This document shows, one piece after another, positions 32,378 to 44,714 of a stretch of 64,000 nucleotides of DNA; the first letter of the stretch is position 1, and every line of letters starts with the position of its first letter. Position numbers and translations under genes: made by a program. The stretch is taken from positions 6,324,001-6,388,000 of the forward strand of contig CM121343.1 of NCBI GenBank assembly GCA_051530055.1, read 5' to 3'. This stretch comes from Neoechinorhynchus agilis. Its lineage: Eukaryota; Acanthocephala. The notes beneath the pieces are model-generated. The model ran no database searches. It was not told where the DNA came from and worked only from the letters and a program-made list of their open reading frames with translations.

Positions 32378-34411
32378 TTAATATCCACTGGGATCAAAAT
32401 TTACGTTATAGAAATAATCACCAATAGTCACGGCTACTCTCCAGTCATACAGTCGAATGGTATATGCAGTGAGTATGCGGGTAAGAAAATCGTCCGTATA
32501 ATAATGTATGACTTCGTAAGCAAGGGCAAGTCCTAAGTAAGACCAAAAATCCCTTCTGTTGATCCTTATAGCCCGTTGATAGCAATAAAGCGATTTATTG
32601 TGGTTTCCTGATCGAGCACATTCATCCCCGCACCGTGACCATGCACGACTGTAGGAAGGAGAAAATCGCGTTGCTCGATGAAAATACTCAAGAGCTCTGA
32701 CATTCTCATTCTTTTCGGAATAAAACATTCCTATCACATAAAGACTCTCACGTCTCCATTTACAAATTGCATTACAGTCTTCTGCTAACTGGTCAAGATC
32801 TTTGCAGTACATTGATTCACTTAATAGATCAGCATATTTGTCTACAAACTCAAGATTGTATGGATCAGTTTGTCGTAGCTCTCGAAATATGTCATAAGCT
32901 GGATTAAGCCGACCAGCGATGTGATTACAAAGAGCGATCTGAGATTTGAGGTACGTACTTTTCGGGAAAAGGGTCTTTAAATAGTGCTTGTGTTGCAAAT
33001 GTTCTGCTGCAGAAAAATTGAAAAAGAAAAATAATGTTAATAAAATCTCTTTTGATTTGGGTTTAGAAGAACGGATCGGTGGAATATCAATACACAAACA
33101 CTGTAATTTTGTTCTTTTCGAGAAGTGCTAGAAATTCGTGTAATTTCATTAGTAAACAAAAGACTTTCCAAAATAAGAAAATACGTACTTTTCGGGAAAA
33201 GGGTCTTTAAATAGTGCTTGTGTTGCAAATGTTCTGCTGCAGAAAAATTGAAAAAGAAAAATAATGTTAATAAAATCTCTTTTGATTTGGGTTTAGAAGA
33301 ACGGATCGGTGGAATATCAATACACAAACACTGTAATTTTGTTCTTTTCGAGAAGTGCTAGAAATTCGTGTAATTTCATTAGTAAACAAAAGACTTTCCA
33401 AAATAAGAAAATACGTACTTTTCGGGAAAAGGGTCTTTAAATAGTGCTTGTGTTGCAAATGTTCTACTGCAGAAAAATTGAAAAAGAAAAATAATGTTAA
33501 TAAAATCTCTTTTGATTTGGGTTTAGAAGAACGGATCGGTGGAATATCAATACACAAACACTGTAATTTTGTTCTGGCGTATTTCGAGAAGTGCTAGAAA
33601 TTCGTGTAATTTCATTAGTAAACAAAAGACTTTCCAAAATAAGAAAAATACAAACGCATTTCCTCCATGTTAAACAGAGTCATTTGCATCAAATCAAAAG
33701 GGCTTCACCGGGTCTTCCCATTTCGATAATTGAATGTGCAATAAACAGATCCCGCATCCAATGACCCTTCCCCATTTCCAGTTCAGCCATTTGCGTACAA
33801 GAAGTCACAATGTTGCTCATTTCTAACCATGCGGACCAGAGGAATGGTTGCCGTCTAATTGCTCTAATAAAATGATTTGTAGCGCTTTGATAGAGCTGAC
33901 AATGTACGTCGATCATTCCTTGAATAAATTCAATGTATGGATCGTAAATTGTGGTAGACTTTATTGGCAGAATTGATGCAAGGTCTTTACCAAAAGCACT
34001 CATTTTGCGCCTGATTTCGAGTAAATCCCTTCCTAGCAGAGCCATATCGCCACAGTGGTCTCTATACAAAGCCAAATATTCGGCGTAAGAACGTAGTCGA
34101 ACGTTGATGGGCGCCTTACAGTCTTCAAGGTAATCCACACAAAGTCGATAATGCTTTTTGTCAAACAAAGCCTTTGCTCGCTGATATAATCCGAATTCTC
34201 TGACAAATGATCCATTGAAATTATCAAGTAAAGAGAATCCACGTTCCCCGACAAGCCAATCCCATCTTAAATTTTCCATTGACATAAGCATTTCGGTACA
34301 CCAACGAGCAGAGTGGATCATTCCGTTCGCTTCTAGTTCATCAATCGCACTGCGCAATTCCGTTTGGATTTTATATTGACGTGAGGCAGCGTTAACTTTA
34401 CGAGGAACCAT
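32378..34411 (-). CDS. CDC23: Anaphase-promoting complex subunit 8 (CDC23), TPR protein; 3' end unresolved
   Basis: Subunit of the APC/C ubiquitin ligase that triggers anaphase; its TPR superhelix dimerises and helps place co-activators. Exon 1 is 34411..33709 (ATG at 34411): GMIHSARWCTEML, AKALFDKKHYRLCVDYL and FLWSAWLEMSNIVTSC align with the CDC23 N-terminal half. Exon 2 starts at 33006 and continues HLQHKHYLKTLFPKSTYLKS, FRELRQTDPYNLEFVDKY, YFHRATRFSPSYSRAW and RAIRINRRDFWSYLGLALAY. The phase-1 junction reproduces the human alignment without gaps. The frame ends at 32378, but a donor AAC|GTAAAT at 32405/32404 right after IGDYFYN suggests at least one further exon; about the last 100 residues of the family are not located. 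The 702-nt intron carries two extra copies of the exon start. Confidence 0.85.
32953..33645 (-). repeat. Three tandem 230-bp copies of intron end plus exon start in APC8
   Basis: ACGTACTTTTCGGGAAAAGG recurs at 32953, 33183 and 33413, period 230, with almost no changes. Each unit holds the same acceptor (TTTCTGCAG) and the first 48-52 nt of exon 2. In the two distal units the exon text runs into GTACGTATTTTC, a usable donor. A 48-nt exon (33236..33189 and 33466..33419) would be in frame. Confidence 0.9.
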
Positions 34412-34479
34412 CTACAAATTCATGCGACACTTTACCGTAAATAGGCGAAAATAATCGATCGTAGGTTCTTTCTTTTGGT

Positions 34480-35160
34480 AGTTTTGCAATCGCGGATTTA
34501 AATTCACTGATTTATTCCCGATATTTCACGTCAAATATCGGAAATAAATCAGAGAATTAAAATCCGATGTGTGGTAAAACTACCAAAAGAAATGTCGAAA
34601 TTATACGAGAAATAAATCAGTGAATTTAAATCCGGGGTGGCAAAACTACCAAAATTGAGTATCTTTTCCAACGAAGACAATAATTCAAGAAATATTGCTT
34701 TCCATTGAATTCGTCTACGAATAAAACACTTAAACAGTTGCAAACCTTGGGATAATGTCGGAATTATCCGAGAAATAAATCAATGAATTTAAATCCGGGT
34801 GGCAAAACTACCAAAATTGAGCATTTCTTTCCCCGAAGATACTAATCCTAGAAATATTGCTTTCTATTGAATTCGTCGACGAATAAAACACTTAAACAAT
34901 GACCAATCGTGGGGAAATGTCGGAATTATCCGAGAAATAAATCAGTGAATTTAAATCCGGGTGGCAAAACCACAAAAATGGATTATTTTTCCCCCGAAGA
35001 TACTAATCCAAGAAATATTGTTTTCTATTTAATTCGTCGACGAATAAAACACTTAAACAATGACCATTCGTGGGGAAATAGAAATAAATCAGTGAATTTA
35101 AATCCGGGTGGCAAAACTACCAAAAAGGGAGTATTTTTCCTGCGGAAGGCAAAAATCCAA
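34480..35160. repeat. Satellite-like tandem repeat, ~162-bp units
   Basis: GAATTTAAATCCGGGTGGCA recurs at about 34621, 34784, 34946 and 35093. Each unit contains AATTCGTCGACGAATAAAAC, a palindrome around GTCGAC. The left end (34480-34560) holds an inverted partial unit. Related units lie in the DLD intron. Confidence 0.85.
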
Positions 35161-35399
35161 AGAATCAATCATAGATTCGACGTGTTTTTAAATCGTCAAT
35201 TCAATTAACCTCATCACATTTAGAGCATTTGAATTCTTACTTCAAAAGATTAAAGCTGAAATATCTGCATAAATCGTATTCATTGATGCATTTTAGAATC
35301 TTCAAAATATTTTAGGAGAATTCTTCCCGCTAATGGACGATATTAATAGAAAGATTACCTGCAACGATTTGCGATCAATTGCCAGTTATCGATTCTAAG

Positions 35400-38300
35400 A
35401 TGGACCAGGATTTATACGACGAGTTTGGTAACTATATTGGGCCGAATATTGAGTCTGATTATGAGGATGAGATTGAAGCTACGGATCAAGCTGTAGATTC
35501 AGAGCCGGCCGCCACAAATGGTGGTACTGATGATGTTTTGGTTGAGAAATATCCCAAATCAGAGGCTCGTGTGGTTGTTTATCACGAAGATAAGAAATAC
35601 TATCCTGATGCTGCTCAGATTTACGGTCCGAATGTTGAAACTGTTGTTCAGGACGAAGACCTTCAACCACTGACCGAACCGATAATCGCTCCTGTGCGGA
35701 AATTGAAATTTTCCCACATTACCAACGCCGTTCCGGAGACTGTATACGACCAGCGGTATATGTTGGGTCTTCTTAAAGTGCCGGAATTAATCCGAAATGT
35801 GGCACTATGTGGACATCTCCACCATGGGAAAACTACCTTCTGTGATGCTATATTTGAACAAACTCATCCTGGATTAGGTTCAAGTGAAGAACGCGAATTG
35901 TTATTTACTGATCATTTATTTACTGAACAAGAACGAGGATTATCAATTAAGCGGCCAGCCAGTCTTAGGCGTAAAATGTTTAAATTTCTAATCGAAATTT
36001 ATTTTTTTCGCTTGTCGACACCCGAGGGAGATCGCTTATAGAGTCATTTTATCAATTCAATTGCTTGTAAGTTTTTAGATATGTGAGTTTATAAACTTAC
36101 AAGCAATTGAATTGATATAATGACTCCGATTGAATCAAGCGACCTCCCTTGGGTGTCGACAAGCGACCGAAATAACAATAAATCTAACCACACCCGAATG
36201 TAATCCTCAATATTGTGTAATAAATCTAAAATGCTCCTTTTTTGGCACATGAAAACCAATTTTAAAGAATTTTATTTGCGAAATATTAAAATTTTCACCC
36301 CTGAAATTTAACAATATTATCCATCTTCTTGAACCAAATGCTCATTTTTATAGGCGAATTTTTTCCACAGTTGTAATCTTTATATGACCGTAATCAATTT
36401 CTAATTTTGCTGAGCAAATATTTTCCTATGCCATCGATAAGTTTAAACACAGTAAGTTGAATTTTGTCTGCAAAAGTTTGAGAAATGTTTCTATAAAGAC
36501 AAGAGACTATTAAGGATTAGAATATGTATTAAATGGTCCAGCTCGCCGCAACGCCTGCGTTCCCTTGATCAATAGCCATTTTTACTTGGTCGCTAGTCAG
36601 CGAGAATAGTTTTCTCTTTTGAATTAGTAATTTAAATATGGAACGTTCATAATTTCTTTGCGTAACCTTCAGAATGTCGGAGCAGAAATCATTCACATCA
36701 CCGGCCCTCTGGATCACTCAGCTGCCATCCTGGTGTTGTAATGGTCGAAAGGTCAGATGCAGCGTTTGTTTTGTAGAAGGAATTCTGCCTTTGGATCGTC
36801 TCAATCTCTTAGACAATTGCTTGACAAGGTTCTTTGTCGCGGTACCAAACGAACCGATATGGAACTAGGTAAAATATCTTTATTTTCTTATAAACAGTTT
36901 CATCTTTTCACTTTACTGGTTCTATTCTTAAGTCAAATATAATCTTTTTATTAGAAGAATGGCTGCAGAAAAGTCGAGCCCGTTCACAGTATTAATGGAT
37001 GATATGAAAGGAAAGTCGTATGTAATTAATTTTATGGATACACCGGGTCATGTCAACTTCTCAGATGAGGTTACTGCCGCATTTCGAATCTGCGATGGAT
37101 GCATTATCTTCGTCGACGCGAGTGAAGGACCGATGTTGAACACTCACCGATTATTAAAACATGCTATTCAGGAAGGGCTTCCTGTTATACTTGTTCTGAA
37201 CAAGATTGATCGTTTAATTATTGAGTTAAAGCTTCCTCCCACTGATGTATATTTCAAATTAAAGCTAATTCTCGAAGAACTGAACGCGATTATAAGGTAA
37301 ACCCCAAGTTTGATCACTTTTTTATTTAAAATTTTTTGTTTAGAGACACTTGTTCTCAATCGACCGAATGCAATTATTTCAGTCCACTTCGGAATAATGT
37401 GTGTTTTGCTAGCTCATATTACCGATTCTGCTTTACTCTTCAATCATTCGCTCAAATGTACGCACGGTTGAATAACGGTAAAAATGTCGTAATTAATTAT
37501 ATAATTTTTTCCTTTGATTTAGAATCAATTGATGTCGAAAAATTTTCACATTGTCTATGGGGTGATCGATTTTTCTGCCGAAAAACGTAAGTATTTTAAA
37601 GGTTTTCTAAAAAAATATTCGGCAAGTATCAAAGTAAACACTAGTAATTCTAAATTCATTCTTTGGCCGAATTAATCCATTTTTTCAATCACTTATTTTT
37701 ATTGAAACAATGATTGCTTATTGTTCACATGAAAAGAATAGAAAAAATCGCATTGCATGCAGCATTTCCGTTTAATGCAAGTTATATCGTTTCGTGCAAA
37801 TTGGAACGAAAATATAAACTTAAGAAATACTAATCAAAGTCACTACTCGCCCACTTACATTAAAAATTTAATTAAAGATCGGGATCCTCTTTTTTAACAG
37901 TAAATTGTAAATCGAGTTGTCTTAATAAATCCATCGGGTTATTATTTTTAAATGTTGTAACTCATCTGCCCACCAATTGAGCATTATCGTTGTGATTATG
38001 TCATTGGTAGTATTGCTCGGGTAAAATTTATTAGCAATATTCGTTGGATTTTGAGATCTCTAAATTTGGAAATCGTAAGAAACTTTAATAAGTGTCCAAA
38101 ATACAAACCTTTGATAATTCCGAGCATGTCCCAAACTGATTTAAATAAAGTCACACATAAAAGTATAAGAAACAAAAGCTACAGCTAACACTGAGATTTC
38201 ATATTTCAATTGTGTCTTATGGAACATTTAGAGTACAACGCCACATTTGCGATATGATATTTTCTATAAACTTTTTGTTGATTAAAACCGGGTACAGTGG

Positions 38301-40423
38301 TATCTATTTTTTCCTTCAAGATCTTAAATACTTCTTAAAATAATGTCACGTATTGATCAGTTATACGGCATCCTCGGTGAGTCAATTTTTACTAAGACGA
38401 ATCTGTCATCTTTGATCGTAATTTTGCGTAGAAATGATTTTCAATGTTAATAAAAACTCGGTTTACATTAAGATTTGCAACTTGATTGATTCATATCTAT
38501 CGTTTGTGATTTAGTCGACGCTTCACTCGCAAAGCCACCGAAGGAATAAGTCAAGAGCGGTCGTTTGTTCAATTTATTCTTGAACCATTGTATAAGATAT
38601 TTTCACAAGTTGTAGGAGATGTAGACACAACCCTCCCAGAAACCCTAAGTGAGCTTGGCGTTGAGTTATCCCCAAAGGAGCTTGGGATGAACATTCGACC
38701 ACTTGTTCGTCTTGTCTGTGCGCAATTTTTCGGTTCATTCGCTGGCTTGGTGGATGTTATTGTGCGTAAAATACCATCTCCGGCACAAAACGCAGCCAAG
38801 AAAGCTTCCTTTATATACACCGGACCGTTTTCTGACTTCAAGTCTTTGACGACGTGTGACAGCAGCGGTCCTCTACTGGTTCATACGACTAAGAATTATC
38901 CCGACAGCGAAGCAAGCGCCTTTAATGTATTTGGCCGAGTGTTCAGTGGTACTTTGAGAGCAAACTCACGAGTGAAGATACTCGGAGAGAGTTACTCCCT
39001 TTATGACGAAGAGGATTCACGGATATGTGTTTGTGGCCGTTTATGGTTATTGTGTGGGCGTTATAAAATAGAGGTTCAAGAAGCATGTGCAGGTTCATGG
39101 GTACTGATCGAAAACATTGACGCTTCAATCGTAAAGACGAGTACCATCACTGAACCTGGAATTCAAGAAGCTGTTCATACTTTCCGGCCATTGCGATTCA
39201 ACACTTCATCTGTGATAAAAATTGCAGTTGAACCAGTCAATCCTAGTGAATTGCCTAAAATGTTAGATGGGCTTCGTAAAGTGAATAAGTCGTACCCTGG
39301 ATTAGTGACGAAAGTAGAGGAATCCGGAGAACACATTATTTTGGGAACCGGTGAGCTCTATCTTGATTCAGTTATGCTTGACCTACGAAGGATATACTCC
39401 GAAATTGAAGTCAAGGTTGCTGATCCAGTTGTTCGCTTTTGTGAAACTGTTGTCGAGACTTCTTCGTTGAAATGTTTTAGTGAAACACCTAACAAAAAGA
39501 ATAAGTTAACAATGATAGCTGAACCGCTCGAATCGGGATTAGCTGAAGATATTGAAAGTGGTGAAGTGAAGTTAACGTGGCCCGTTCGACAAATTGGTGA
39601 TTTTTTTCAAACCAAATACGACTGGGATCTACTAAGTGCTAGAAGTGTTTGGGCATTTGGTCCGGATCCAAACGACGGTCCGAATATATTGTTAGACCAC
39701 ACGCTTCCCTATGAAGTGGACAAAACCGTTCTAAACACTGTTCAAGATAGCGTAGTGCAAGGTTTTCGATGGGCAACTCGTGAAGGCCCGCTTTGCGATG
39801 AGCCTATTCGAAACGTGAAATTTAAATTACTTGATGCTACATTAAGCAATGATCTCAATCAACGTTCAGGTGGACAGATGATCCCGACAGCACGTCGTGT
39901 CGCGTATTCGGCTTTTCTACTGGCTACCCCGCGACTTATGGAACCGTACCTCTTAGTGGAAGTCGTTGCCCCTGCAGACTGCGTGTCCTCGTTATATGCC
40001 GTCCTGTCAAAGCGAAGAGGTCACGTTACTCATGACACTCCTATTCCAGGCTCACCGTTGTACGTATTAAAGGCGTTTTTACCCGCTATTGACTCATTTG
40101 GATTTGAAACGGATCTGAGGACTCATACACAAGGGCAAGCTTTTTGTCTTAGCACTTTTCACCACTGGCAAATAGTACCAGGTGATCCTTTAAACAAAGG
40201 AATAGTGATCAAACCGCTGGAACCACAACCTGTAAATCATCTAGCGAGGGAATTTATGGTTAAGACTAGACGGCGAAAGGTGCGTAATTTCAAAAAATTT
40301 AGATTACCTTAAAATGATATTTTCTAGGGACTCAGTGAAGATGTCACTGTCAACAAATTCTTTGATGATCCAATGCTTATTGAACTCGCTAAACAGGATG
40401 TTATGCTAAACTACTCTGTTTAA
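35400..40423 (+). CDS. EFTUD2: U5 snRNP GTPase, 116-kDa component (Snu114/EFTUD2)
   Basis: EF-2-like GTPase of the U5 snRNP that controls Brr2 during spliceosome activation and disassembly. My model is join(35400..35970, 36969..37296, 37344..37477, 37523..37586, 38515..40279, 40328..40423), 985 aa (human 972). The acidic N-terminus starts [15 protein letters not shown]. GTPase motifs are [11 protein letters not shown] (P-loop), [12 protein letters not shown] (G3) and LNKIDRL (G4). Later blocks [51 protein letters not shown] and [18 protein letters not shown] match the family closely, and the last exon ends [17 protein letters not shown]. The first junction is not certain: a donor at 35961/35962 also keeps frame, and either choice leaves 5-8 extra residues after LSIK. 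Intron 1 (~1 kb) contains a palindromic element and a LINE piece; intron 4 (~0.9 kb) shows nothing. Confidence 0.93.
36006..36170. mobile_element. Palindromic MITE in EFTUD2 intron 1
   Basis: TTCGCTTGTCGACACCCGAG at the left pairs with CTTGGGTGTCGACAAGCGA at the right, and an inner arm CAATTCAATTGCTTGTAAGTT pairs with AACTTACAAGCAATTGAAT. Non-coding. Confidence 0.8.
36700..36870 (-). mobile_element. L-PDG LINE fragment in EFTUD2 intron 1
   Basis: ACTCAGCTGCCATCCTGGTG ... GGTACCAAACGA matches the segment at 24475-24640 (a stretch ending near GGTATCAAACGACCC). Short and decayed. Confidence 0.55.
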
Positions 40424-41029
40424 AATATAACGCATTTTTAGCAATTGTGGACGAAACGGATATTTTAATTGATTTTGATTTAATACGATATGCCACCCGA
40501 ACAACGAGATATGTGCCTCATTTTTTAGGTTATTAAGTCACTATTTGTCGCACTAACGACATTCAATACCTCTAATTTTTCCGTTGAAAAAATCTATTTA
40601 CGTTATCGTGGACAGCGAAAAATATCATGCGCTCAATCGAAATCGTTCAAATTTTATTACAGCATACTTATCGCGAAAAACATGCTTTGATTTTACTACA
40701 AATTGTGTAAGATCTTTAAAACAAATAAGACGTCAGGGTTCAAGTCATTAGTAAGTTTCAGGATTCTCGATTTAAAAATTGTAAAAATCAGAAATTATCT
40801 CCTTTTAATTATTCACATTTTAAGATATTCCGAAGAACATTTATCTTCGATAAAGGATTAATCAGTAATAAAATCATCCCGATTTCGAAAAATATTCGCA
40901 ATTTTATTCGTCTTTTCGCCGAATACTCAAGTGCACGTAAACGTTGAAACCGTGCAGTCCTTTATCTTAAATCGTATACACTCATGGCATCACTGCATAT
41001 CTTTTTGTAACCCTCTCGGCTAACTCATA

Positions 41030-41215
41030 TCCTTTGGGGCCTGTTGGCTAACTCACACACTTCGGTAGCGCTCAGCCGCACTCTAACGGAAAGGACCAAC
41101 CCTTTTATGGGGTCAATGGGCGATCTCAGACCTGACCCCGACCCTTCCAGCAGCCTCGCAACCCCCGTAGAACCCAGCGACCAGTGGACTTGAACCAACG
41201 ACATATCGATCGCAT
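41030..41215 (-). mobile_element. tRNA-derived SINE, family B
   Basis: Read on -: GGTTCAAGTCCACTGGTCGC, GGGTTCTACGGGGGTTGCGA, CAGGTCTGAGATCGCCCATT and GAGTGCGGCTGAGCGCTACC. The most complete copy of the family in the window. Confidence 0.7.
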
Positions 41216-41389
41216 TTTGAACACTGGGTCCCTGTAGTTCAAATAGTATAAACAAGTGATTTAAAATTTGTGATTCAGATAAGTAACGAATTTTAAGCGC
41301 ATAGTATGAAAACAGCGAAAATTTGAAGGGGCATTTTACTCACAAATGAGTAACTTATAAAGAAATTGTTCATGTTTATTTGTGTTCTT

Positions 41390-41532
41390 TGGTGATAAGA
41401 AAAATAGATATTGATTTATTAATTCCCAATATTTCGTCCGTCTCGTCGGACTTCAGGTTTTTTGCAAGTTTTCTACTATTTTGGACGAAGTGTTGGGAAT
41501 TAATAAATCAATTTCTATTTTTCTTACTACCA
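41390..41532. mobile_element. Palindromic MITE
   Basis: TGGTGATAAGAAAAATAGAT, then TTGATTTATTAATTCCCAA and CGTCC, are mirrored at the right end (GGACG, TTGGGAATTAATAAATCAA, TACTACCA). Confidence 0.8.
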
Positions 41533-42167
41533 AACAACATATAAATGAGTAACTTTATATTAAGTAGCAGAATAATGAGTCTTTTATTGTCATTGTTAAG
41601 AACTTGGGGCAAAGTGCAAGCTGCGTCTAGTCGAGGTTTGTTTAAATTTTAAGCGTCACTGTAGGTACTCAAATGCGTGCGTTTCTTATTTAAGTGACGA
41701 GCATCTCAAGCTGTTCTACAAATATGCCAGAAAGTTTATTTGGCGATTTTCTATATCGATCTGCTGGTAGAAAGTGTCTAAGGGACCGTTACGATTGGAT
41801 ACGACATTCTAGAAATTAAATTTGTGTGTGTCAAACGCTTTATTTAAAGTTAAAATTGACAATAGTCTAATTGCATCTCTCAAGGAAATTGGTTTTAATT
41901 TTTATCATTAAAAATTATTCGAACGGGGCATGAAGATGTTCAATTATTCCATTGAATTTCGAAATTTAGATTTTGACCTTTTCATTTCGTACGACTAAAT
42001 GCTTCGGTGTATGCTGTACCAATTTATTAATTCACTGTAAGATCAATCGATTAATATTTGATAGAAAAGTTTCTCTCTCTCGAAACAAGTCGATGATTAG
42101 CAGAACAATGATTCTGTCAGTGTGGTAACTCTATGATATGAATTCCACGTTAAAAATTATAGAATAG

Positions 42168-42547
42168 ATGAATCAAGAATTGGGCACAGGGAGTCCAACA
42201 GGATCGGAGAGCAACGAAGAGAAACATTTAGAAGACCAAGAATTGACGGAGCTTTTAAAGCTATCAACCCAAGTGAAAGAGGTTACATTTAATGATGATG
42301 AACTGTTGGAAGCCTTCAACGAGTTTGATTACGACAGCGCTGGATATATTTGTATCGACAAGCTTCGGAGAGCAATGAGCAGATTATGCCATGATTCTCA
42401 TATACAGTCATCTTGAACGAGAATTTACGTGGCCTAGGAGAAGGTTTAACAGACGAAGAAATACGAGAGATGATCGTTGAAGCTGACGCTAATGGCGATG
42501 GTGTAGTGGATTTCGAGGAGTTTGTTAGAATCGTTCGAAACCAATGA
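42168..42547 (+). CDS. Calmodulin-like EF-hand protein
   Basis: Small calcium-sensor-like protein. My model is join(42168..42351, 42408..42547), 107 aa, with a 56-nt intron (donor TTT|GTATCG, acceptor ATACAG). Without the intron the frame stops at 42416. The N-terminal half is Glu-rich and has one EF-hand whose loop starts DYDSAGYI but lacks the Glu at position 12 and an acidic residue at position 5, so it probably does not bind calcium. The second half, [19 protein letters not shown] then [11 protein letters not shown], is a canonical EF-hand like the last one of calmodulin. The segment between the hands is 2-3 residues shorter than in calmodulin under this model, so the splice site may be wrong or upstream exons missing. 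Confidence 0.7.
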
Positions 42548-42986
42548 AGCGCCATGTTTTAATAACATGAACAGTTTTTTGTTATACAAAAATGCCAAGA
42601 GTCGATTATTTCTTTATTGGAATGACTTCAAGACCACAAACATTTGTTCTGAGGCGGCAAATACAAATTTTATATATAAACGTCAATTTAGTGAATTACT
42701 TTAAATCGCTTTTTTTTCACAATTCTGAGTCACTCCTCATTACAGGCAAATAAACACATTTTATCAAATCCTTGAAGACTTGTAGCTCTTTTTAATTAAT
42801 AGCCCAAAACAGGGTTATGCGGAAACTAACCTTCAACAATAATCCGCTAAGATTATCGCTAGAAAAATAAAATGTTATGGTCGTCCTTTGGAGACTATTC
42901 AGTACTTTCATCCACTTTATTGACTTTAGTTACCGAGAAAAATTCAACACTTTTAAGTTGTCGATTTTCATGCATTTGACCCTAAA

Positions 42987-43540
42987 GATTTGGGTATTTA
43001 TACTAAAAATTTATATGAGTATTTCCTTGATGAATCGTTATGTTTCATACTTTTATGTTCTTTATAATCAACGTTTTTATATTTTTTAGCCAAAGAAATA
43101 CTTAAGGAAATAATAATTATTAATTTTTGTAAATTGTAGTAATACAGTTTCTTTTTTTGTGAGTTTTGGGATTTGGGTATTTATACTAAAAATTTATATG
43201 AGTATTTCCTTGATGAATAGTTATATTTCATACTTTTATGTTCTTTATAATCAACGTTTTTATATTTTTTAGCCAAAGAAATACTTAGGGAAATAATAAT
43301 TATTAATTTTTGTAGATTGTAGTAATACAGTTTCTTTTTTTGTGAGTTTTGGGATTTGGGTATTTATACTAAAAATTTATATGAGTATTTCCTTGATGAA
43401 TAGTTATATTTCATACTTTTATGTTCTTTATAATCAACGTTTTTATATTTTTTAGCCAAAGAAATACTTAAGGATATAATAATTATTAATTTTTGTAGAT
43501 TGTAGTAATAAAGTTTCTTTTTTTATGAGTTTTGGGATTT
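42987..43540. repeat. Tandem repeat, three 183-bp units
   Basis: GATTTGGGTATTTATACTAA recurs at 42987, 43170 and 43353 and again, diverged, at 43536. Units are nearly identical and very AT-rich. Confidence 0.9.
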
Positions 43541-43679
43541 GGTTGTTTTTACAAAAATTTATTAGATGACTTTTCCTATCAACGTCCTTTTTTTGTACTT
43601 TAGCATCTCCAACATATTTAAAGAATTGCATTTTTTCGCCAAATTCCAGAAATGTTGGTCGATTCCTAGATCCATTCTC

Positions 43680-43930
43680 AAATGAGCGCTGCGGAAGGAC
43701 GGAAAACGGCGAAATACCTCCATTTAGCCCATGTTTTTGTGCCGTTTGGGGTTGAGACCTACGGATCTCTTGGTAGCGAGGCTCTTCAACTCCTGAGGGA
43801 TGTGAAGCGGCGCCTTCAGGTTACAACCGGTAATGCAGGGTCAATACGTGGTTCAAAATATTAGTATCTCCGTGTTGAGAGGCAACACTGCAAGCATTCG
43901 GGCGACAATTGAGGACGAGGACGGCTAGGT
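43680..43930 (+). mobile_element. L-PDG LINE 3' fragment
   Basis: Reads MSAAEGRKTAKYLHLAHVFV, PFGVETYGSLGSEALQLL and, after a frame change, LRGNTASIRATIEDED. More diverged than the 29310 copy. Confidence 0.65.
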
Positions 43931-44714
43931 ATTTTTTGCCGGATAAAGTTTTCCTCCAAGATTTCGATAAATAGATTCAGGAATATATTGAATTATCGTC
44001 CAGTTAAAGCAATTTTCAGAAATTATAAAAAAAACCAAAAGAAAATTGATAATATCCATTACTGTGTTTAAAGATGGTACTACAATGAAATTTTTCTCTT
44101 TATCGCGTGTTGAATCGAGAATTAAAATGTTTATTTTTTAAGTTACTGTTTCGATTATATCCTCTCATAGAATGCCAGATATGAGCCAATTGTTTGCGAT
44201 GGAAAAAACCGGAGTTAATAAAAAAATGATGTAGAACTTTGCGAAGTGTAATGAAATCTGACTTTTAAACAGACCAAAAATATCGAGATAAAATGTGTTA
44301 CAATCCTTAAGTTAGAATGTTATATACAAAAAACGCCATTAAATATAGGCTAGAGGGAGAAAGTAGAGAAATAGACAAATGTAGTAGTAACATTTTACTA
44401 CATTGTTGCCATTTTTGGAGCAAATGTCATTAATAATATTTGCTTTGTTTGTGGGCGATATATTTATAGCTGTGGAGCATATTTCAACTCATTAAGATTT
44501 TGAAAGCCTTTAAATACAAGTGTTCATTTGCTCGCACTTTTAAATACTCTCAGATACCTAAATGTTAAAATACCATCGACATTTTTATGAGCGTATTTTG
44601 AATCATTAGCTTGTTCCACCTTCAACGAAGACAACATTGAACGTTACCATGATTTTATGTAGGTAAATAATGTCGCTGAAAAAATAATCATGACACAATG
44701 TTTTTCTTGTTTCA

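Larger units (their letters stand above)
40424..42167. other. Intergenic with one SINE and one MITE
   Basis: No coding frame is supported. The SINE-B copy (41030-41215) and the palindromic element (41390-41532) are described separately. Confidence 0.5.
42548..44714. other. Intergenic with tandem repeat and LINE piece
   Basis: Beyond the 183-bp array and the LINE fragment, no gene is supported; the 60- to 70-codon frames at 42522-43089 are AT-rich and partly inside the array. Confidence 0.5.
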
